A DNA stretch of 64,000 nt from Flavobacteriales bacterium (lineage in GTDB: Bacteria; Bacteroidota; Bacteroidia; Flavobacteriales; CAJXXR01). This document shows, one piece after another, positions 1 through 8,917 of this stretch. The notes beneath the pieces were generated by a model. The model was not told where the DNA came from. It made no database searches and was given only the letters and a program-made list of their open reading frames with translations. Made by a program: the position numbers and the translations under genes. Numbering within the stretch: position 1 is the first letter of the stretch; the number at the start of each line of letters is the position of its first letter. The stretch covers positions 62,001 to 126,000 of the forward strand of contig JAOAQX010000006.1 in the NCBI GenBank assembly GCA_025210805.1. Reading direction: 5' to 3'.

Positions 1-1635
1 ATATACCGTATCTGGCAAATTGACCATTGGAGGAACTTTGGGCGTAATTGCGATACTGTCTCTGCTAGAACATCCTTGCTTAGTAATTTGCACCCAGTAA
101 TTCCCAGGACTTGAGATAGAAAGTGTTTCGGTGGTATCTCCTGTATTCCACAGATAGCCTTCTGTAGTTTGAAAATCGGGATTGAGTATTAAATTATTTC
201 CAAGACAAATACTGGTATCACTTCCTAAAGAAAAAGAAGGAGCAACAGAAGGAGCAACAGTAAACGTATCTCTAAATTCACAACCATTCAAAGTATTGAT
301 AAAGGAATAATTCCCAGGTGAATTTATGGTTCTCACGGCATTTGTTGTCCCATTTTCCCAAGAATAAGCCGTTTGAGAATTATTAAAACTAATATCTACA
401 GAAAGTGTTTCCCCTGGACATAAAAACAACGTATCCGCTATAGAAACAACAGGTTTTGGTCTTTCTGTTACAGAAAAAGTTTTACTAAAGCTACACCCAT
501 CATTAGACTGAGCCGTTACCGAGTAAAGACCAGGCGTTTTTGCATAAATCAAACTATCATTTGACCCTGTACTCCAAGTTACTGATGACAGACCTACATC
601 TGAACTTAATGCTAAAGACAATGCCACAGAATCTCCTGGGCAAAAAGAACCTACACTCGTAGAGATTCCATCTACAAACTGATTTAACGAGGTTTGAATA
701 AAGAATGTTGTATCGCTAAGTGCTTCAGAACATAAATCTGAAGTTGCCGTTATATAAGTGGTATTTGGGTTGAGATTAACCGTTGTACTAAAATTTCCTG
801 TATAAATATTCCCAAGGTTATCTTTCCATTCAATATTGTTTGCAGAAACGATGGGCATAAACTTCGTAGAAGTATAAATATAGTCTGAGTTTGTGTTATT
901 AGGGATAAAACGAGTTCCCTCAATAGAAGCGGTCCAAACACTACCATGATCACGGCTTACATTTTCATCGTTATCATAAACAATGGTCGTTTTACTACCC
1001 GAACTGTTAACCACTCCATGAATAGCTAATCCATTATACCAAGTACTACAAACGGGTTTGTTGATCAAATGGGTTTCTATAACATTTGAACCTTCTTTTA
1101 ATACAATGGCAGAACAAAATGTTAAGTTCGAACAGTTAAACATCGGCACCTCTAACCATCTCACAACAAAGGCTCGGTTTGGAGCAGTTCCTATGGTAGC
1201 ATACTCGAGTTTCCCTCCATTGAGCGGATTAATATCCTGAAAAGGCGCATGAATCGCATTTTTGAGATCTGAGTTTGAGCTTGGGCCGAGAGTGTTATTC
1301 GTAGTATAAGCACTGTAAGTATTGGCTTTTGAAGCATTAAACGTGATAAAATTATTTGAACTGATGACCACACTTGAATAGTTTACTCCATAAAATTTAA
1401 AATTAAATCCTAGGTTGATCAAAGAACTGAAATCATCATCTCCTAAACTCAAGCTATCAAAAGTGGCGTTACCCACCAAGTTCAAAAAAGCAAGCTCAGA
1501 GGTATTAAAACCCATAGAAACTTGTGTACTATTCTGCCCTTCACAGATATATTTTTCTTCTGGTAGTGCAAATTGAGCGTGAGCTGTATAGAAAAACAAA
1601 AAGAGAACGCTTAATAACGCAATAATTTTCTTCAT
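1..1635 (-). CDS. Secreted multi-domain repeat protein, probable T9SS cargo (5' part only)
   Basis: An open frame runs from an ATG at 1633-1635 off the left edge, so 545 N-terminal residues are visible and the C-terminus is missing. It begins with a clear signal peptide (MKKIIALLSVLFLFFYTAHA, then Q). Residues ~25-230 form one globular region with a conserved FNFKFYG-type motif, like the N-terminal domain of large Bacteroidota surface proteins. From ~residue 290 there are Ig/PKD-like units of about 80 residues, each with a pair of cysteines and patterns such as WNTGD, SPGNY and GCSSRDS. Proteins of this build in Flavobacteriia usually end in a type IX secretion or gliding-motility CTD, which would lie outside the window; that part is inference. 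The gene is monocistronic as far as can be seen. Confidence 0.8.
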   Translation of the reverse strand, partial: MKKIIALLSVLFLFFYTAHAQFALPEEKYICEGQNSTQVSMGFNTSELAFLNLVGNATFDSLSLGDDDFSSLINLGFNFKFYGVNYSSVVISSNNFITFNASKANTYSAYTTNNTLGPSSNSDLKNAIHAPFQDINPLNGGKLEYATIGTAPNRAFVVRWLEVPMFNCSNLTFCSAIVLKEGSNVIETHLINKPVCSTWYNGLAIHGVVNSSGSKTTIVYDNDENVSRDHGSVWTASIEGTRFIPNNTNSDYIYTSTKFMPIVSANNIEWKDNLGNIYTGNFSTTVNLNPNTTYITATSDLCSEALSDTTFFIQTSLNQFVDGISTSVGSFCPGDSVALSLALSSDVGLSSVTWSTGSNDSLIYAKTPGLYSVTAQSNDGCSFSKTFSVTERPKPVVSIADTLFLCPGETLSVDISFNNSQTAYSWENGTTNAVRTINSPGNYSFINTLNGCEFRDTFTVAPSVAPSFSLGSDTSICLGNNLILNPDFQTTEGYLWNTGDTTETLSISSPGNYWVQITKQGCSSRDSIAITPKVPPMVNLPDTVY

Positions 1636-2483
1636 TACCGAACTAATAGTTTAAAATTGCTACAAGACTTTTCATAAAACTGAAAAATGAATGTTTTTTT
1701 TGTTTCTAGAATGATACAATAACCTTTCCAAAAAAAATATTCCCTACCGCTAAAAAGCATTGAGGTAAATCTCTATTCTACAATCATTTCATAATTAAAA
1801 AAGTGATGCAACAGTCTTAGTTTGTGGCAAAGATAATCATTATCAAAGAGTTTTGAGCTAAGTTTTTAGAGGCTTCATTTCAGCTTTCTTCACAAAGTCT
1901 TATTTGTAGAAAAAAATAAAGCCTGAATGAGTGTTTTTTGATTTAAGTATAGAACACATTTAAGAAAACTATATCTAATACTGTTTATGGCATTATACCG
2001 ATTACGGTGTTAATCTACCCATAGAATTTAGTCTCTTTATCAGAGAAATTTGTTGCAGAACATCCCCCTTTCCCTCCCGAAAAACCGGGACAAGCTATTC
2101 AAAGGGGGATTTTATCCATTTTAATTTGTACTAAAACCAATATTCGCTTCGCAATAAGAATTTTCTTTCTTTACACTTCAGAAAATTCACTCGAGCTAAA
2201 GAGTGATAAAAATTATACGACTTATGTCAGTTCGAGTGGTTTTTGATGCAATGCAATGGAATCAAAAATTGCATCAAGAATAACGTATGATTGTCAAAAA
2301 ATTCTCGATAAAAATTTTCTTCCGTTTCTCTCCAGAAAATTCACTCGAACTGACAGAGAAGTAAAATTGCATCAAGAATAACGTATGATACCATTTACGA
2401 TATGAATAATCAATATAAAAAAACCAAGAACAGAAAATTTCCATTCTTGGTTTTTTAAAAAGAAAATACCTTTTGGGCAAAAA
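1636..2483. repeat. Repeat-rich intergenic region
   Basis: No convincing gene. The stretch holds several short repeats. A palindrome has arms ATCCCCCTTT (2062-2071) and AAAGGGGGAT (2101-2110), with a nested TCCCG/CGGGA (2075-2079/2086-2090). A 25-bp direct repeat lies at 2267-2291 and 2365-2389. A 16-bp direct repeat lies at 2179-2194 and 2333-2348. A 13-bp inverted repeat GTCAGTTCGAGTG lies at 2226-2238 and 2342-2354. The GTCAGTTCGAGTG-type motif resembles a degenerate copy of intergenic repeats common in Flavobacteriaceae genomes; that family link is from memory. Confidence 0.6.
2419..2452 (-). terminator. Rho-independent terminator of the S46 peptidase operon
   Basis: Inverted repeat AACCAAGA / TCTTGGTT around a short loop, followed on the minus strand by a run of T. 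It lies about 30 bp downstream of the peptidase stop codon. Confidence 0.75.
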
Positions 2484-4667
2484 TCAACGAATGATTTCCA
2501 TTTCATCTATTAGATGAGATGCACCAGCAAATTTATCGATGATAAAAAGGATATAACGGGTATCAACCATGATGTTTCTACAACGGGTAACATCATAATT
2601 GAGGTCGCTCATAGTTCCTTCCCAAATTCTATCGAAATTCAGACCTACCAATTCTCCCTTTCCATTGATGGCAGGAGAACCTGAGTTTCCTCCAGTGGTA
2701 TGATTACTGGCGATAAAACACACAGGCATTTTACCATTTTTATCGGCATATACTCCATAGTCTTTGTTCTCATATAGCTCAATCAGTCTTGTTGGAAGAT
2801 CAAACTCATAGTCTCCAGGAACATATTTTGCCATCAAACCTTCCATATAGGTATATGGAGCATAGGTTACGGCATCTTTTGGGGAAACTCCTTCTACTTT
2901 TCCGTAAGAAACACGCATCGTTCCATTGGCATCTGGATAAAATCTTTTTCCTGAGAACACCTCCATTTGAGCTTTCATATACGTACGCATCAACTTGTCT
3001 ATTTCTCTTTGAACTGCATTATATTTTGGTCCTATTTCATTGAGGTAAAAATCGCCACCCGCTTTTGCAATAAGATAAAGTGGGTCTTTTTGGAATTTTT
3101 TAATCGCTTTTACAGGATTCTTCTCCAAGGCTTTTCTAAACTTTTCCTCATTCATAAAATAAGATTTTGCATACGCTTTTCTAAGACCTTCTTTAAGGTT
3201 TCCATCATGTTTATCATACAATTCCTTAAAATAAGCAGGGTACTGTCCTTCTTTCAGATTCTTTACATTTAATGAAAGTACAGCAGCAAGAACTTCTCTA
3301 TCGGTACCGTTATCAAGATCTTTCCAGTATTTTTTATCAGAGAGCCAAGAATCAGCAAGTTTTTGAGCCTTTTCTTTCTTTTTGTCTTTATCCTCTAGCT
3401 TATTATATCCTTCTATTTGGCGGTATTTGCTCCATAATTTATTTTGAGAAGAAACGGTTACAATATTCGTCTCTATAAAATATCGTCTTGACAAAATGAG
3501 CGGTGCTTTTTGATCATACAATTTCTTTAGATCCGATAGAACATTTCGGTATTTATTAAACTCTTTCCCTCCTTTCACTTGGATCAAAAAGTCTTTTTCA
3601 TAAGCCATTTTTTTATCCAAGGCTCCCACGGCTTTCATTCCTTTACTTTCTCCAATCCATTTTTTATACCCGTTTGAAATACTCGATTGTTTAGCGGCGT
3701 ATTGAATTTTTATTTTTTGAGAAGAACGCATTTTATTATCAATAATTTCTAATGCCGTTTTTCTAATTTCTATTTTTGCAGGATTCAAAATATTCAAAAC
3801 TTGCTCAATCTCATAAGAGGGCAAATACTCATCTGTACGTCCTGGGAAACCAAAAACCATCGTAAAATCACCTTCTTTCAATCCTTTTATAGAAACTGGA
3901 AGACTATGGGCAGGTTTATAAGGAACATTGTCTTTACTGAAATCAGCAGGTTTATTGTCTTTATTGGCGTATATTCTAAAAATAGAAAAATCACCTGTAT
4001 GGCGTGGCCACATCCAGTTGTCTGTATCTGCACCATATTTTCCTATAGAACTTGGTGGAGCTCCTACTAATCTTATATCAGTAAATGTTTCTGTGAGAAA
4101 TAAATAATATTGATTTCCTTTATAAAAAGGTTTTATGGTCGCTCCAAAAGAAGTTCCTTCAGTAGCTTTTGCCTTTATTTTTTTGATGTTTTCACGGATA
4201 ATTTGGTTTCGTTTTGCTTCATCCATTCCATCGGTAACTCCTTCTAGAGCAGCTTGAGAAACATCTTCAATTTTTTTAATAAAAGTAGCCGATAGATGAT
4301 CGTTTGGCAATTCATCGGCACGAGTTTTTGCCCAGAAACCATCCTTAAGATAATCGTGTTCTACAGAGCTATGATTTTGGATTTGTCCATAACCACAGTG
4401 ATGATTGGTGAGTAGTAATCCTTCTTTAGAAATGATCTCGGAAGTACAACCACCATTAAAGTGCACAATGGCATCTTTTAGGCTCGATTTATTGATAGAA
4501 TAAATATCTTCGGCAGACAATTCCATCCCCATATCTTGCATTTCGGCCTCATTGAGCTTTTCTAGCAAAAGTGGTATCCACATTCCTTCATCGGCAAAAG
4601 AAGGTAGAGAAAAACCACAGGTAAGCATAGCCAGTACCAGCAGTTGTTTTAAAGAATTTTTCTTCAT
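2484..4667 (-). CDS. S46 family dipeptidyl-peptidase, DPP11-like (Asp/Glu-specific)
   Basis: 727 residues, the normal length for S46 dipeptidyl-peptidases, which release dipeptides from peptide N-termini in the periplasm. There is an N-terminal signal peptide ending near SFA. The chymotrypsin-fold motifs are present: catalytic His in TNHHCGYG (~residue 93) and catalytic Ser in TGGNSGSP near the C-terminus. Eighteen residues after that Ser is an Arg (FDRIWEGTMSD). In the Porphyromonas enzymes this position is Arg673 in DPP11 (acidic P1) and Gly in DPP7, so the sequence points to DPP11 specificity. The gene ends in TGA and its start overlaps the thioesterase stop by 4 bp (ATGA), so the two are one transcription unit. 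Confidence 0.9.
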   Translation of the reverse strand: MKKNSLKQLLVLAMLTCGFSLPSFADEGMWIPLLLEKLNEAEMQDMGMELSAEDIYSINKSSLKDAIVHFNGGCTSEIISKEGLLLTNHHCGYGQIQNHSSVEHDYLKDGFWAKTRADELPNDHLSATFIKKIEDVSQAALEGVTDGMDEAKRNQIIRENIKKIKAKATEGTSFGATIKPFYKGNQYYLFLTETFTDIRLVGAPPSSIGKYGADTDNWMWPRHTGDFSIFRIYANKDNKPADFSKDNVPYKPAHSLPVSIKGLKEGDFTMVFGFPGRTDEYLPSYEIEQVLNILNPAKIEIRKTALEIIDNKMRSSQKIKIQYAAKQSSISNGYKKWIGESKGMKAVGALDKKMAYEKDFLIQVKGGKEFNKYRNVLSDLKKLYDQKAPLILSRRYFIETNIVTVSSQNKLWSKYRQIEGYNKLEDKDKKKEKAQKLADSWLSDKKYWKDLDNGTDREVLAAVLSLNVKNLKEGQYPAYFKELYDKHDGNLKEGLRKAYAKSYFMNEEKFRKALEKNPVKAIKKFQKDPLYLIAKAGGDFYLNEIGPKYNAVQREIDKLMRTYMKAQMEVFSGKRFYPDANGTMRVSYGKVEGVSPKDAVTYAPYTYMEGLMAKYVPGDYEFDLPTRLIELYENKDYGVYADKNGKMPVCFIASNHTTGGNSGSPAINGKGELVGLNFDRIWEGTMSDLNYDVTRCRNIMVDTRYILFIIDKFAGASHLIDEMEIIR

Positions 4668-5068
4668 GTTATATAGTTTTTTATTTTTTCTAAAAAGGAT
4701 TCTTGAATGGCTGAGGGTCTTTTTGTTTTTGCATCTAAAAATACTAAAGTAGTATAAGCAGTAGTGAGCAATTGCTGATCCTCATATATTTCATAAGAAA
4801 AAGTAATCCTACTTCCTTTTACTTGTGAAATCCACGTTTTTACTTCCAAAACACGATCATATAAAGCAGGACGGAGGTATTTGATATAGAGATCCAAAAT
4901 AGGCGACATAATCCCCATAGATTCCATCTCTACATAAGGCAAACCTGCATCTCGCATCAGTTCTGTACGAGCTACTTCTAGGTATTTAACATAGGCAGAA
5001 TGATGCATCACTTGCATTTGATCTGTATCTGCATACATCACCCGAAAATGAGTTGAAAAACGTTCCAT
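4664..5068 (-). CDS. Acyl-CoA thioesterase, YbgC/4HBT hot-dog family
   Basis: 134 residues, the usual size of a single hot-dog fold thioesterase hydrolysing acyl-CoA in the cytoplasm. The N-terminus has the family pattern VMYADTDQMQVMHHSAYVKY with the catalytic Asp, followed by YLEVARTELMRD. It is the first gene of a two-gene unit with the S46 peptidase (4-bp overlap); the functional link is not obvious. It ends in TGA, showing that the host treats TGA as stop. Confidence 0.88.
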   Translation of the reverse strand: MERFSTHFRVMYADTDQMQVMHHSAYVKYLEVARTELMRDAGLPYVEMESMGIMSPILDLYIKYLRPALYDRVLEVKTWISQVKGSRITFSYEIYEDQQLLTTAYTTLVFLDAKTKRPSAIQESFLEKIKNYIT

Positions 5069-5221
5069 AAATGGGATAAAATTTGAAATTGCAAGTTAAG
5101 GTTTTCCTAAAAAAAAATCAAGGAATCTTGTATCTCATTCCCTATTGGGGTAAAATGTAAATCTCCTCTGTCAATTCAACAAAAAATGGTATAATTGTTT
5201 TATATTCAATTGAACAAAAAA

Positions 5222-5782
5222 ATGGAAAAACGATGCAAATGGGCTGGAAATGATCCGCTATATATTCAGTATCATGATGAAGAATGGGGTGTTCCTGTAA
5301 AAGAAGACCAAAAGCTTTTTGAATTTCTTCTGTTGGAGTCTTTTCAGGCAGGTCTTAGTTGGATAACTATTCTTAGAAAAAGAGAAAACTTTAGACGAGC
5401 TTTTGATGATTTTGATTATAAAAAGATCTCAAAATACTCCAATCAAAAAATTGAAGAGTTAATGCAAAACAAAGGAATTATTAGAAATAGATTGAAAATT
5501 AAATCGGCAATAAGCAATGCAGATGCTTTTATGAGTATTCAAAAGGAATTCGGTAGCTTTTCTTCCTATTATTGGGCATTTTCAAAAGGGGAAACGCTCT
5601 ATAACTCTCATGAGAATCAAGAATCTGTTCCTGCAACTACTCCATTATCCGATTCCTTATCTAAGGATTTGAAAAAACGTGGATTTAAATTTGTGGGTTC
5701 TACTATTGTTTATGCATTTATACAAGCCACAGGCATGGTGAATGATCATATTATTGATTGCTTTAAACATCCACAAAAATGA
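5222..5782 (+). CDS. tag: DNA-3-methyladenine glycosylase I
   Basis: 186 residues from the ATG at 5222, preferred over an upstream TTG because Tag proteins begin with a short M..RC.WA motif, and this choice gives the family length of about 187. The product removes N3-methyladenine from DNA in base-excision repair. The zinc ligands typical of Tag are visible: Cys5 and His18 near the start (RCKWAG, YHDEEWG) and an HxxxC pair near the end (NDHIIDC). The pocket segment LLLESFQAGLSW is conserved. The gene ends in TGA, overlapping the ATG of the channel gene by 4 bp. Confidence 0.93.
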   Translation: MEKRCKWAGNDPLYIQYHDEEWGVPVKEDQKLFEFLLLESFQAGLSWITILRKRENFRRAFDDFDYKKISKYSNQKIEELMQNKGIIRNRLKIKSAISNADAFMSIQKEFGSFSSYYWAFSKGETLYNSHENQESVPATTPLSDSLSKDLKKRGFKFVGSTIVYAFIQATGMVNDHIIDCFKHPQK

Positions 5783-6702
5783 GTGCAAAAAACACAAAAG
5801 ATCCTGGTTTTGGGTTTCAGTCCCACGAAAAAGTTAAAAGTATTATTGGTAAAAACGGACGTTCAAATGTTCAGCATATAAACCGCTCTTTTGGACTAGA
5901 TGATTTATACACTTTTTTTATAGAAATGTCTTGGGGAAAGTTTTTTCTTTTAATGATTCTTGGATATTTAATTCTAAATATCATTTTTGGTGGTCTTTAT
6001 TGGTTCGTGGGCATAGAACACATCACACAAGTATCTGGAAATGAATGGACAGATTTTCTCAATGCTTTTTTCTTTAGCACCCAAACACTTACCACTCTGG
6101 GTTATGGTGCCAGCTTTCCCTCTGGAAAATTAGCAAATATAATTGCGAGTTTCGAAGCTTTCTTCGGGCTTCTCAGTTTTGCTTTTATCACAGGATTACT
6201 CTATGCTCGTTTTTCTAAACCTAAAGCGGCTATCAACTTTAGTAAAAATATGATTCTACGCCCTCATAAAGAAGGTAGAGCTCTGATGTTTAGACTCATG
6301 AATAGCAGAAAAACAGTAATGATAGAACCCGAAGTAAATGTCACGATTTCTATTAATAAAAAAGACGATAAAGGACTGTTTCAAAGGAATTTTTATAGAC
6401 TACAGCTCGAAAGAGAAAAAATCATGTATCTACCCACCGTATGGACTGTTGTTCATGAGATAGATGAAAAAAGCCCACTATATACACTTTCTAATCAAGA
6501 AATTGCCAATCTCAATGCCGAATTATATATCCTTGCTCAATATCATGAAGAATCCTACGGACAGATTGTCTATCAAATAGGAACTTACCATTTTTCGGCA
6601 ATAGAATTGGAGGTCAAGTTCTCTCCTGCTTTTGAATACAATCTCGATGGTTTTGTCGTTTTGGATCATCATAAACTCAGCGATGTGGAGAAAATGGATT
6701 AA
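5779..6702 (+). CDS. KirBac-type inward-rectifier potassium channel
   Basis: 307 residues. Two transmembrane segments (~55-80 and ~125-150) flank a pore loop with the K+ selectivity filter TTLGYG. An amphipathic slide-helix region precedes TM1, and a C-terminal cytoplasmic immunoglobulin-like domain of about 150 residues (RLMNSRKTVMIEPEV and onwards) is the hallmark of Kir/KirBac channels. It is translationally coupled to tag by a 4-bp overlap. The biological reason for the pairing is unknown. Confidence 0.9.
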   Translation: MSAKNTKDPGFGFQSHEKVKSIIGKNGRSNVQHINRSFGLDDLYTFFIEMSWGKFFLLMILGYLILNIIFGGLYWFVGIEHITQVSGNEWTDFLNAFFFSTQTLTTLGYGASFPSGKLANIIASFEAFFGLLSFAFITGLLYARFSKPKAAINFSKNMILRPHKEGRALMFRLMNSRKTVMIEPEVNVTISINKKDDKGLFQRNFYRLQLEREKIMYLPTVWTVVHEIDEKSPLYTLSNQEIANLNAELYILAQYHEESYGQIVYQIGTYHFSAIELEVKFSPAFEYNLDGFVVLDHHKLSDVEKMD

Positions 6703-6717
6703 ACCAAAGAATTAAAA

Positions 6718-7057
6718 ATGCTATTCTTTTTTAAAAAAATATGAACTTAACAGAACACAGGCAAAGCAGATTATTGCACAAGTACACGATGACTTAAAGC
6801 TAGATCATAGCGATAAATATCCTATCACTGCAATTTTTTTTAAAAAAGACGACGAATATAAATATGATAATTGGCTAGGAGGTTATAAATACAATGACCC
6901 CGAAGCGGTAGGCGATGAATATTATGGTATGTACACAGAATGGATTATTACCATAGATGATAAGAAAGGAGAAGCCATACAATTCGCATATTATACAGGG
7001 CGTTGGGAAATAAAGTTAAATAAAAATGGCAAGTATGAACGAGTAAGAAAGTTATAA
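6718..7057 (+). pseudogene. Frameshifted orphan ORF, possible toxin tip
   Basis: An open frame of about 110 codons ends at 7057 (..KNGKYERVRKL) but has no start codon of its own. An ATG at 6718 lies in another frame and joins it if one A is removed from the run of seven A at about 6732-6740. The resulting protein would start MLFFFKKYELNRTQ. Its C-terminal half (EWIITIDDKKGEA..YYTGRWEIKLNKNGKYE) looks like a compact beta-rich domain. It sits 1 bp before the next gene, in the position of a toxin tip before its immunity gene. The function is not recognised; the toxin role is inferred from context. Confidence 0.5.
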
Positions 7058-7058
7058 A

Positions 7059-7469
7059 ATGAAACCAGTAATTAAGCAATTATTATCAGACATGATTTAC
7101 TTTGATGATAAAAGAGAATGTTCAGAAACAGATAAGTATATAAAAAACGCTTATGATAATTTGGGTTATGAAATTACTTTTACTAGGATAAGAAACCTAT
7201 TATCGTGGCTAAACCCCAAAATATTAACAGATGATGTAGAAAAATATCTTATTTATGAAGATTTTATGGAGCCTGAAATTTTTATGGAAGTATATGCTGA
7301 ATTTAAATCTCTACTTGACCATATTCCAGTATTTAAAGAGTTATTTCAGTTGAAAGAAAAACATATAGAATTTAATTCTTCACTTACAAAAGATGACATC
7401 CAAGAAATTAAAACTTATGTAGGAGAAAACAGTGTATTATATCAAAGAAGATACTATAAACCGAGATAA
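7059..7469 (+). CDS. Hypothetical protein, immunity-gene position
   Basis: 136 residues, helical, with no recognised family. It begins 1 bp after the broken ORF at 6718-7057 and is followed by a terminator module repeated after other immunity-type genes in this region. Immunity to the preceding toxin fragment is the simplest reading, but it rests only on position and size. Confidence 0.55.
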   Translation: MKPVIKQLLSDMIYFDDKRECSETDKYIKNAYDNLGYEITFTRIRNLLSWLNPKILTDDVEKYLIYEDFMEPEIFMEVYAEFKSLLDHIPVFKELFQLKEKHIEFNSSLTKDDIQEIKTYVGENSVLYQRRYYKPR

Positions 7470-7483
7470 TTACAACTTAGTAC

Positions 7484-7509
7484 AAACCACCTCTTCGGAG
7501 GAGGTTTTT
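7484..7509 (+). terminator. Terminator, repeated module copy 1
   Basis: AAACC-ACCTC-TTCG-GAGGA-GGTTT hairpin with one mismatch and a TTCG tetraloop, followed by T-rich sequence. The same hairpin plus downstream sequence recurs at 9922 and 11079. Confidence 0.75.
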
Positions 7510-7588
7510 GTTTTTGAGACAAATCTCTACCTTGAAATATAGAAATTACCCTAGCTTTAAGGAGTGCCATAAAGAAAAGTGCCGAGGA
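7503..7588 (+). repeat. Cassette-junction repeat, copy 1
   Basis: Sequence after the terminator (GTTTTTGAG..CTACCTTGAAATATAGAAATTACC..GCTTTAAGGAGTGCC..AAAGAAAAGTGCCGAGGAG) is nearly identical to 9942-10025. A shorter match is at 11099-11144. The second half reads ALRSAxKKSAEE in one frame, a remnant of pre-toxin coding sequence. It marks the seams between toxin/immunity units. Confidence 0.7.
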
Positions 7589-7611
7589 GAATGCCCCCAT
7601 TATCCGAAAAA

Positions 7612-8475
7612 ATGGATAGATTTATTTGGGCTTTCATCCATTTCGATTTTTCCACCTTTTTCCAAAAGTGCTGGAAGAAAATAGAACAAATTTTAGCAAA
7701 TGTAAACCATGCTCAAATAGCCTATTTAGGAGGACAAATGGCTGGACTTGTCCTGGAGGCCATTATAAGTATTGTGTTTACAGGCGGATCACTCACCGCC
7801 GCCAACATCCTTGCAGAAATGACTTCTGTGGCTACAGCGGTAGGTAAAGGAGCTAAAAAAGCCGCTCAGTTTTCTGCCCAAAAAGTAGAGGATCTTATAA
7901 GCTATCTAGATACCGCTACAAAAAAACTTCAGAAAGGCCCCGATGAACTAGCCAAAGTGGTGGATGACTTTAGTGAGGAGGTTCTGGTGAAGAAGAATTT
8001 GGATGCTCTAGCTACATGGGATGATCTACCCGTAAGAAAAAAAGGTATGTTAGGTGGTAAAACCTTGAGGAGAAAAGAAGTTAAGCTTTGGAAAGATAAA
8101 ATTGCTAAGATTAGTAATAATACCGCAGAGTTGATAATTTTACCTAAAGGCAATAAAATTCTAGGCGGAAAACAGGCAGGATTCAGTCCTTTTAGTCGAA
8201 AAATATATTTACAAAAAGGTTTAACAGAATATGAAATACTACACGAATACAAACACTTAGAGGAGTTTATGAAAATAGGTGAAAAAGAATACAAAAAAGG
8301 GCATAAATTATTAGGAGGAAGTCCAGAAGAACAATTAATACGCACTTACAAACGAGAAATGTATGTATATAAAGAAATTCTAAAACAAAAGCATAAATTT
8401 AATGCTAAGCAATTAGAACACGCTTATAAAAAAATATTCTTCCCCTTATTAATCAAGCAAAAAAAGACGGAATAG
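7612..8475 (+). CDS. Orphan polymorphic toxin tip with zinc metallopeptidase domain (Tox-MPTase4-like)
   Basis: Frame open from 7579; the ATG at 7612 gives 287 residues. Residues ~35-110 are a hydrophobic/alanine-rich pre-toxin region, then a conserved segment GPDELAKVVDDFSEEVLVKKNL (~120) that is shared at DNA level with the fragment at 8918. The C-terminal domain carries HEYKH (8242-8256), a classic HExxH zinc-protease motif, with a downstream Glu (EEF or PEE) as a candidate third ligand. This fits the zincin-like toxin class of polymorphic toxins. There is no signal or full-length N-terminus, so this is an orphan cassette or 5'-truncated toxin. The next gene is its likely immunity gene. 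Confidence 0.7.
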   Translation: MDRFIWAFIHFDFSTFFQKCWKKIEQILANVNHAQIAYLGGQMAGLVLEAIISIVFTGGSLTAANILAEMTSVATAVGKGAKKAAQFSAQKVEDLISYLDTATKKLQKGPDELAKVVDDFSEEVLVKKNLDALATWDDLPVRKKGMLGGKTLRRKEVKLWKDKIAKISNNTAELIILPKGNKILGGKQAGFSPFSRKIYLQKGLTEYEILHEYKHLEEFMKIGEKEYKKGHKLLGGSPEEQLIRTYKREMYVYKEILKQKHKFNAKQLEHAYKKIFFPLLIKQKKTE

Positions 8476-8500
8476 ATTTAACAAACATAAAAATAACAGA

Positions 8501-8809
8501 ATGATGACAAAAGAAGAAATAATAAAAATGGTAAAAAAACACATGAAAACCATTAACTTAGATTTCGATAAAGATTATGGTTTTGATTGCTGGGATAAAG
8601 ATAGGAAAGAGGACAGAACAGGGGTGATACGAAACTTATATAGAGTAATATTTGAATTCCCTGATTATGTAGAACGAGACCAACAAGGAAATATTATAGA
8701 ATGTGTAGAAGGACATATTGGTAGCTGTTATATAGATGCAGATACATATGAAATTTTATACTATTCATACCACCACGGCTATATAGAGGTAGATGGTACA
8801 TGGGGATAA
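8501..8809 (+). CDS. Probable immunity protein to the metallopeptidase toxin
   Basis: 102 residues, acidic, cytoplasmic, no recognised family. It lies 25 bp downstream of the HExxH toxin tip and before the start of the next toxin fragment, the standard place for an immunity gene. Sequence features (GHIGSCYIDADTYEILYYSYHHGYIEVDG) suggest a small beta sheet. Function is inferred from position. Confidence 0.6.
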   Translation: MMTKEEIIKMVKKHMKTINLDFDKDYGFDCWDKDRKEDRTGVIRNLYRVIFEFPDYVERDQQGNIIECVEGHIGSCYIDADTYEILYYSYHHGYIEVDGTWG

Positions 8810-8917
8810 TATAGGATCAGATCATGGGAATTGAAATTCCTTAATGGCTTACACATTCAATAGATATATACTTGACTAATTATTAGTTAGATAAAAAATT
8901 TAGTATAAATATATATA

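Noticed and set aside
2789..4070. Plus-strand ORFs within the S46 peptidase gene
   Set aside because: They are antisense shadows of a confidently identified gene.
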